The notes under the pieces are model-generated. The model had not been told where the DNA came from. It searched no databases and saw nothing but the letters and a program-made list of their open reading frames with translations. A stretch of 64,000 bases of DNA from Marthasterias glacialis (lineage: Eukaryota; Echinodermata; Asteroidea; Forcipulatida; Asteriidae): contig OU452234.1 of the NCBI GenBank assembly GCA_911728455.2, positions 9,199,531 through 9,263,530 on the forward strand. The letters are read 5' to 3'. Shown here in pieces: positions 56,866-64,000 of this stretch (the stretch's first letter is position 1; each line of letters starts with the position of its first letter). The position numbers were made by a program, and so were the translations under genes.

Positions 56866-58290
56866 TGAATGAATAAAGGTGATGTAGTAAAGAGGGGAGC
56901 ATAGAGGGGCAGATCTGAAAAGTGAACAGTGGGGTGTTTGGTTGGAATAAATACAGACGATGTAGTGAAGAGGGGAGCATAAAGGGTGGCGGATCGGAAA
57001 AGTGAACGGTGGGGTGTTAGGTTGGAAAAAATACAGATGATGTAGAAAAGAGGGGAGCATAAAGGGGGCGGATCAGAAAAGTGAACAGTGGGATGTTTGG
57101 TTAGAAAGGATACAGATGATGTAGTAAAGAGAGGAGCATAAAGGGGGCGGATCTAAAAGTGAACGGTGGGGTGTTTGGTTGGAATAAGAACAGACGATGT
57201 GGTGAAGAGGGGAGCATAATGGGGCTGATTGGAAAAGTGGACAGTGGGGTGTTAGGTTGGAATAAATACCGATGATGTAGAAAAGACGGGAGCATAAAGT
57301 GTGCGGATCGGAAAAGTGAACAGTGGGGTGTTTGGTTGGAATGAATACAGATGATGTAGTAAAGAGGGGAGCATAAAGGGGGTGGATCCGAAAAGTATTA
57401 GCGGGGTGTTTGGTTGGAATAAATACAGAAGATGTAATGAAGAGGGGAGTATAAAGGGGGCGAATCGAATAAGTGAACAGTGGGGTGATAGGTTGTAATA
57501 AATACAGATGATGTAGAAATGAGGGGAGCATAAAGGGGGCAGATCGAAAAAGTGAACAGTGGGGCGTTTGGTTGGATAAAAAATACAGATGATGTAGAAA
57601 AGAGGGAACACAAAGGGGGTGGATCTGAAAAGTTAACAGAGGGGTATTTGGTTGGAATGAATACAGATGATGTAGTAAAGAGGGGAGCATAAAGGGGGCG
57701 GATCTGAAAAGTGAACAGTGAGGTATTTGGTTGGAATGAATACAGATGATGTAGTGAAGAGGGGAGCATAAAGGGGGTGGATCGGAAAAGTTAACAGAGG
57801 GGTGTTAGGTTGGAATAAATACAGATGATGTAGAAAAGAGGGGAGCATAAAGGGGGCGGATCTGAAAAGGGAACAGAGGGGTGTTAGGTTGGAATAAATA
57901 CAATGATGTAAAAAAGAGGGGAGCATAAAGAGGGTGGATCTGAAAAGTGAACAGTGGGTTGTTAGGTTGGAATAAATAAAATGATGTAAAAAAGAGGGGA
58001 GCATAAAGAGGGCGGATCTGAAAAGTGAACAGTGGGGGTGTTCGGTTGGAATAAATACAATGATGTAAAAAAGAGGGGAGCATAAAGAGGGTGGATCTGA
58101 AAAGTGAAGAGTGGGATGTTCGGTTTGAATAAATACAGATGATGTAGTAAAGCGAGGAGCATAAAGAGGGTGGTTCTGAAAAGTGAAGAGTGGGATGTTC
58201 GGTTGGAATAAATACAGATGATGTAGTAAAGAGGGGAGCATAAAAGGGGCGGATCTGAAAGATGAACAGTGGGGTGTGGTTGGAATGGAT
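56866..58290. repeat. ~80-bp minisatellite, about 17-18 copies
   Basis: Units contain GATGTAGTAAAGAGGGGAGC, ATAAAGGGGGCGGATC, AGTGAACAGTGGGGTG and GGTTGGAATAAATACAGA. The period is 79-81 bp with small indels. The strand is strongly purine-rich. The long minus-strand frames (Ser, Pro, His and Phe rich) are produced by the repeat. Confidence 0.95.
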
Positions 58291-58628
58291 ACCTGTAGGT
58301 GGAAATTCTGGGTGCTTAAAGTAGGAAAGGATATGCAGAAATGTAGGTTGTCTGTTCAGGATGGATCAAAAAGAAAAAGGGTTGTGGGGATGGGGGAGGC
58401 ATTCCCCCAAAACTTGCTGCTCTTTGTTGGTGTTATTTTGAACCCTGCCTCACCCCAACAGCCCACCACCAGGTAGAATTGATTTCCTAGCTCCCTCCAA
58501 TGATGTTGTTCTGGCATAAAGGTGATGGGTAAAATGAGGGGGAGGGTGAGTGTCGATGAATAATGATTGTGATTTCGGACACTGGGAGAAAGGGGACAAA
58601 TGCTTTAAGTATGCTTTTGAAAACTTAC

Positions 58629-58739
58629 CAGCATTATTCAGGAGCTTGAATGAGTTAAAGCTGACAATCGTTTGCTGAAGGGTTGATCATGAGTCATACA
58701 GTCCCAGACTTCAATCTAAGAACAAGAACCAAAAGTGAT
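58629..58739 (-). repeat. Exon-like dispersed repeat, copy 2
   Basis: The minus strand reads TTTTTCCACTACAG, 111 bp, then CTG|GTAAGTTTTC. Its GGGACTGTATGACTCATGAT is nearly identical to the plus-strand copy at 62566-62668. Non-coding in all frames. Confidence 0.7.
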
Positions 58740-58960
58740 CTGTAGTGGAAAAAGAAGGGAAGAAAATTAAGTAAACAAATAAATAAAGGGTAGGCTAATC
58801 TGCATAACAAATACTTTTTCTGGCTTGAATGGAACTGTTTCAGTTTTGAATATAAAAATCCTTTCAATAGTAACAAATTTAATGATTTGCTGATTTGGCA
58901 CTGGGGCTCTAGCATTCTAGAATGGCAAAAAGATGTCCAGAGGTATAGGAAGAGCAAGCA

Positions 58961-59020
58961 GTGGCGTAACAGAGGGCAGGAGCCCCCCACTCAGAATCGT
59001 TGACCCCCCCCCCCCCCGCC
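58961..59020. mobile_element. End of a hAT-type MITE (CAGTGGCGTAAC)
   Basis: GCAGTGGCGTAACAGAGGGC followed by C-rich sequence matches the terminus of the complete element at 61207-62133. I found no matching far end, so this is a truncated copy. Confidence 0.5.
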
Positions 59021-59711
59021 CCTAAATGAGATCGAACAAGATGAAAAGTTAGATAAGTCAAAAAGCCTCCCAAAATGTGTCTTGGCCCCGCTTGCCTCCC
59101 CCCTCTCTAGTTCAAGCAGCCTTGCTCATTTACTTCCAGCACGTTTGTTTTTAGTGTGCAAATTGATCATGCAGGCACAATATTGCACGCTATTTTGGCC
59201 TGTTCATTTTCCAAATTTGCGCCTCAAATTGAACTGCACTCAGCATTTGTGGAGCACTGCGTTATTACTTTAGTGCATCTGCATTAGAAACTTCACACAA
59301 AAAGTACATTATGTTCATGATTTGTACTTGAGTTTGCATTTTATTTTCAGTTTAACTTTTACTGAAAGTGAAGGCAGATATTTAAAAGTTTTAAGTACAG
59401 GGAATTATAAACAGACTTTCAGCTCTAACATCAGGTAAACAAAAGGAGAAAGCAACTTTGTATACGGTAATGTTTTTTGGCATTGTAAACAAATGTAGAG
59501 AAGCTTTTTACCCTGGACGTCAGTGTATTACAATGGACTCAGGCTATAATTATAAGACATGACTGACTTTCTTGACACTGCTACTACTACTACGTTCTAG
59601 AATAGTAAATGCTACTGGCTAGTGACACACTGGCCCCATGATCAACATGATAAATAGGGCCGATCCACTGATGCCTCAGAAAAATGAATGTAGACTGAAT
59701 GCAGTCTGAAT
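59020..59711. other. Spacer, no gene seen
   Basis: Apparently single-copy DNA. The 63-residue open frame at 59082 has no recognisable features. Confidence 0.4.
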
Positions 59712-59854
59712 GTAGACCTAGTAACTGGGGTGCTGTACTCCTTTTTTGAGATTTTGGCATTTATTTATCTAGTAGTACGACCGATAAATGTCAAAATCTC
59801 AAAAAAGAGTACAGCTCCTCAGTTACGTCATTACAGTACTCAGGCAGGGTCTAC
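59712..59854. mobile_element. 143-bp foldback MITE
   Basis: Long near-perfect arms: TGTACTCCTTTTTTGAGATT and its partner AATCTCAAAAAAGAGTACA, bounded by GTAGAC and GTCTAC, with the loop around TAGTAGTACGACC. Confidence 0.88.
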
Positions 59855-59859
59855 ACCTC

Positions 59860-61195
59860 TGCTCTAGTCTGAATGAAGAACTGAAAAGCCAAGAAATTAT
59901 CTGTCCGTCGTGCTAGCTGAATAAAACTACAAAACACACCTTTACAAAACGGAGCGAAACTTCCACCATTGATAAACAGTTGATGAAGCATTTATGGGTA
60001 GTCTTGAAGGAGATTTGTGAGAAGAAGTCCGGAACATTATACATGTCACATTTTCATCAACCATGTCAACAACAACATGCAATGTGCAACGTGCTACTGC
60101 AACTGCTGTGACAAAACTATTGAGGGCGCAATATTCTGAATTAAATTCTCACAGAAATTTTGAGAAAAAATAGTTATTTGTATTTATATAGAGGGCGCCC
60201 CCGTTTTTCCGCCTTCCAAAACTACACATGCGTTTTCAATGTCTGGCTGTCAAAAAAAAAAACCAAAACAACAATTGTCGTCTGCTCACGTGTGTCTTCA
60301 AACCAACATATTTTCATCCGAGAACCTCTGTAAGTACGCATTTTGTGTCCAGTTTGTAAATTATTACAACTAGACTTAGTTGAAAGGTAGGCTGGCGTCC
60401 ATTTTTGTGTTTAGAAGAATTAAAATTGAAGTGTTTGGCAACTGATAATGTTGACCGAGATCGGGACTGCTCTTCTGTCTGTTCTGGTTGTTGCTGTAGT
60501 GTAAAGTGTTTAGCATGTTTAGTCCGAGTTACTGAGTCTAACATATCGCTCTTTTAACAATTGGATATTATCTGATATGCCAAATAATATCCAAAATGTT
60601 AAAAAAATGTTGCTGGATCTCGGACTACACTAGTTAAGAGCAATATAGAGAGTAGTCTTGACAGTCAGTAATGTTGTTTCATGTTTGAAATGCGGTCGTT
60701 GCCACACGTCTGAGCTGACACAGCAGATGTGATACACTCACTGGGACACTGGGTAAAGTGACGGTTTACAGTACAACGTTTGATGCGCTGCCACTGGTCT
60801 GGTCTTCCACAAGGGGAGGGAGGGAGTCCAGAGTATCATTTAGTAATACAAGGAAGTATTGACACTAATATTATGGGGCTATTGACGTAGACCTTATAAA
60901 TGCAGCTGATGTCGTGAGTCCCATATACCATATATAAAAAATATGTACAACATCATCCTCATTGAGGTTAAGACAGCAATAAGTTTACAGTAGGAAAATG
61001 ACTGTGCATACTCTATAATATTAAGCATTATTAATAATTTATATGGCTTATTAAAGCTCAGCCCAGTCAACAGTGAGGCGGCCCACCTCACTAGTAGTAG
61101 TACTTACAAGAAAATACTATAAATTCTAACTGTTCATTTTGTGTCATGTATGAGATTTTGCTTGACCTCTAATATCAATAACTCACACAGTTTGG
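59860..61195. other. Spacer with two GAGGGCGC words and a small palindrome
   Basis: GAGGGCGC occurs at 60123 and 60191. A TTGGATATTAT / ATAATATCCAA stem lies near 60561-60600. A donor-like ACCTCT|GTAAGTACGC near 60331 could end a first exon, but nothing else supports a gene. Confidence 0.35.
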
Positions 61196-61206
61196 ATGTG
61201 TAAATG

Positions 61207-62133
61207 CAGTGGCGTAACTAGACATTTTCATTTGGAGGGGCAGGTGGGGGGCAAACATTTTATTTGGGGGGTCCAAAGAAGTACAAATTACTTTACGCTT
61301 ACCATTCATGAACTATGTTGATAGTTGATACCAAACCATTTAACATAGTTTCAAAACAGTAATCAGAACATAGTTTCCAGGTTAGGCACTAAATATTGCA
61401 AAACCAAACAAATCTTAGAGCACTTGTTGTTTTTATTAAATAATTTTGCATAAGATTTAGGAGTTATTGTACACAACATTCTCAAATTAGACTCTATGAG
61501 CAATCACTAAATAGAATTGTTGTTGTATGTTTTATGTTGTAAATACCCAAAACACGACAATATTGGGATAATTGTAAGCCATTAAAACAGAATATTTCCT
61601 AATACAGAATTGGGTTTGATTTGAATTATTAGTCATGAAAGGGATATTTAAAATAGGCCTACCTCTTCAGTTCTAAAGCTTGATTAAAAGAAGACTTATG
61701 CGGAGGTTCTCATGGTGATCTGTGAATTCCTCTATGAATTCATCAAGGTCTATGGTCTCCGTGCGTTCTCGTTCAATGTGAAGAACACCAAGATCGCTCA
61801 AGCACTTATCCTACATTGTGTTTCGAAGCTAATGGTCTGTGTTAAGACCATGTAACATAAGCTTCGTGACTTCCAGTGACCCTGTTACCACAAAACCTCA
61901 ACCTGGAAATAGCGGCAATTACGATCGTGCGTACGTTTCCGTCCATTTGTTATGACTGGGCTATAAAGTTCACAAACTGATATGAATGACAGTGCATTTT
62001 ATGCATGACAAATTAAACAATTGATATATTAAAAAAACACCTTTCTGTTATTTCATATGGGGGGCAAGGGGGGGGGGCAAGAGTTCTGGGTGGGAGGCAC
62101 AGGCCCCCCTGCCCCCCTCTGGTTACACCACTG
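61207..62133. mobile_element. Non-autonomous hAT transposon with 8-bp target duplication
   Basis: The element begins CAGTGGCGTAAC and ends GTTACACCACTG. TGTAAATG is duplicated exactly on both sides (61199-61206 and 62134-62141). An 8-bp duplication with CAGTG-type ends is diagnostic for the hAT superfamily. Inside, a minus-strand hAT transposase C-terminus survives (61673-61810), so it is a deletion derivative of an autonomous element. Confidence 0.92.
61673..61810 (-). pseudogene. hAT transposase C-terminal (dimerisation region) remnant
   Basis: The minus strand reads 45 codons then a stop: DKCLSDLGVLHIERERTETI, then a stretch with DLDEFIEEFTD and ending LLLIKL. The pattern 'L-S-x-L-x-x-L-x-I-E-R-E' followed by 'x-D-x-I-x-x-F' is the conserved tail of the hAT dimerisation domain. 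The upstream catalytic domain is missing and an in-frame stop precedes this piece. Confidence 0.75.
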
Positions 62134-62338
62134 TGTAAATGGAATCATTGCATAATGTGTTAGTACTGCAATCTAGTTTTGTCTGTTTGCAGACTGCGCG
62201 AACTTTGCTTTGAGCTTCATTTAAGTTTTACCAACTTAACTGATCAGTTCATTAGCTAGGGGACTGACTACAACATGCCTGAAAATTACACTTTAGTCTG
62301 TGACAGTGGCTAACCCTTGATCCTCCCAACATTTGTAG

Positions 62339-62374
62339 ACCAGAGTACCCTACGACTATCAGGAGGAGTGGATG
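62339..62374 (+). other. Possible 36-bp microexon
   Basis: CCCAACATTTGTAG|...GGATG|GTAAGA bounds 36 bp that read TRVPYDYQEEWM in the open frame. The splice sites are good, but there is no further support. Confidence 0.2.
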
Positions 62375-62565
62375 GTAAGATTATCGCTATGGCTGGGCAA
62401 GTTAACTTTATTTTAGGTCAAACTTTCTGGATCAGACTAGGATCAACCTGCCTCTCACTGTAGAAATTGTCAACTCTAATTTGTTGTCACTGCCAATATG
62501 CAAATTGTACTCCCAATTCTTTTCCATTTTTACTTTTATTTATCTACTTCTTTTATCCACTACAG

Positions 62566-62668
62566 ATAACTCATGCATGGCTCCTGTACATAAACATTTT
62601 TGGAATGAATTCTGGGACTGCATGACTCATGATTAACTTGTCAGCATAAGATTACCTCCTAAAAACTG
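62566..62668 (+). repeat. Exon-like dispersed repeat, copy 3 (plus strand)
   Basis: It is preceded by TTCTTTTATCCACTACAG and followed by CTG|GTGAGTTTTTC. It contains GGGACTGCATGACTCATGAT, matching the minus-strand copies at 56455 and 58629. Being in the opposite orientation, it is a mobile or segmentally copied repeat and not simply an exon of one gene. Confidence 0.7.
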
Positions 62669-62909
62669 GTGAGTTTTTCAAAACCTAAATATACCTAGGT
62701 ATTTTGTTAAATATGTTTAACCATCCTCTTTTACTGCTAGAGTCTGGAACCAAAAACAATATTATTTATACTTTGACCCCTGTCCCCCTCCCATTTAAAA
62801 AAGTGTCACACAGAAAATAGCTATAGAGGAGCTTGGGAATACATTTTGCTGTTTTTGGGGTGGGTGGTGTACAAGGATAACAATAATAAAATACTAATAA
62901 TGAAAATAA

Positions 62910-62993
62910 GAGTGGTTTAAAAGAAAAAGAATAAAACACGGCAGCAAACTGGAGTGGTTTAAAAGAAAAAGAATAAAACACAGCAGCAAACTG
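62910..62993. repeat. Two tandem 42-bp units
   Basis: AGTGGTTTAAAAGAAAAAGA ... CAGCAAACTGG occurs twice in a row, with one base difference (CACGGCAGC / CACAGCAGC). Confidence 0.95.
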
Positions 62994-62999
62994 GAGTGT

Positions 63000-64000
63000 G
63001 GGGGGGGGGGGCTGGTAGGGAGTGAAGCCCCAGGCCAAAATCATTTCTGTCTGTCCGATCCACCAAAAACAAACACCCTACTTTTAAGCATTATATCTTC
63101 TCCTTCTGTAAGCATCAAGATTGTCTACTCTATAGGTATCCATCTGAACCGTTACCCCCACTGCTCACTTTTTTGATCAGTCCACTTTATGCTTCTTTCC
63201 TTTCTTTGTACTACATTTCAAAACTACACCCCACTTTTATACCATGACTTCATCCCAATTATGCATCCCACTTTTGTAATGATCCTGATTTATCGTGTAT
63301 ATCTTCTATTCACATACCTTCTAATATGCACCCTTCTTTTCTATTAATCTTGATCCACCCCAGTTTTCGACCCCTTTTACCAACAAGCTGCATCCCACTT
63401 GCCTGTTTCTGGACACGCCCCCAATATTCTGCCAGCCTGCTTACAATTAACATCAATCTCAAAGAAGCAAAAAAGATGAGTTCAATATCATCATTTTTGT
63501 TTGGAACTGCACCCAAATACCTAGGTGCACCTTCAATTCCAATCCTGTCCACCAATTTGGATCAAACTCTGACATTTGACATGTTCCACCCCCCAAACTC
63601 GATCAATCCCAAATATACCCCCCCCCCTAAAAACGTTTTTTTTTTTTTTTTTTTTTACAATTTAAATTTCAGATCTGCCCTTCTTTCATGTAACCCTCTG
63701 TTCTAAGGATCTATTAGATCAACCCCATTAATTTATGTGTATATTCCACTTTAATACCATGTTTCAGATCCACCTTTTTATATCCACCCCTCCTGCACTG
63801 ACTGGTGCCATTTTATTATACCCCATTTTTTTACTAACCACATCTTCCCCATTATCTAACGATTTTTCCTTCACCACACTAAACCCACCCTGTGCATTTA
63901 TGCATGCTAATTTGTGAACAATCTAGATGAAAAACCAACATTCTAACCTTCACAGTGCCAACCTACACACCCCCCTTTTCTGTCACTAAACCTGCCGCCC
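63000..64000. other. Pyrimidine-rich low-complexity stretch
   Basis: The plus strand is strongly C/T and A rich with recurring ATCC, CACCCC and CCCACTTTT words, a C run then a T run at 63621-63656, and no clear fixed period. The short open frames here have no domain features. The window ends inside it. Confidence 0.5.

Noticed and set aside
56788-58241. Several minus-strand proteins of up to 205 residues rich in Ser, Pro, His and Phe
   Set aside because: They are translations of the 80-bp minisatellite in shifting frames.
60314-60544. 76-residue minus-strand ORF as a first exon
   Set aside because: Low-complexity Gln/Ser composition, no clear promoter or downstream partner exon.

Overview
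This window is eukaryotic repeat-rich DNA with no intact protein-coding gene that I can support. The (TTAGGG)n/(CCCTAA)n-like tracts, the frequent 'GAGGGCGC' words, the tRNA-derived SINE, many foldback MITEs and hAT and pogo remnants suggest an animal, most likely a marine invertebrate deuterostome such as an echinoderm. That assignment is inference with low confidence; no diagnostic host gene is present.

Region 1 (1-41331) is one very large tandem satellite array with a unit of about 485 bp and about 80 copies. It enters from the left edge of the window and decays at its right edge. Units fall into two main subtypes (A, with GGCCGCTAAAT, and B, with GGCCGGGAAAA), plus A/B hybrids, mixed into several higher-order blocks. 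Every well-formed unit carries the same splice-acceptor-like and splice-donor-like sites around a 144-bp exon-like segment. One-base indels between units argue against protein coding. The array is interrupted once, at 27710-30127, by a 2.4-kb non-autonomous DNA transposon with very long terminal inverted repeats, a 3-bp target duplication, an internal 51-bp minisatellite and a nested MITE in its left arm.

Region 2 (41331-43390) is AT-rich sequence next to the array. It holds a minisatellite built from telomere-like motifs and an AT-rich spacer, present in two opposite orientations (G-rich strand first, then C-rich) around an (AAAT)n microsatellite.

Region 3 (43390-46560) is a cluster of at least six independent foldback or palindromic elements followed by a degenerate pogo/Tigger-type DNA transposon.

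Region 4 (46592 to about 52350) looks like a spliced, non-coding plus-strand gene. It has good splice sites, one exon duplicated in tandem and another triplicated together with its intron, and stops in all frames.

Region 5 (52350-64000) is intergenic or intronic sequence with a tRNA-derived SINE, hAT-type MITEs (one with clear 8-bp target duplications and a transposase C-terminal remnant), a minisatellite of about 80 bp, more hairpins, and a dispersed exon-like repeat seen in both orientations. The only protein-coding hints are a possible minus-strand terminal exon (55497-55562) and a 36-bp open microexon (62339-62374), both weak.

Nearly all ORFs in the window come from satellite, minisatellite or microsatellite DNA and should not be annotated as genes.
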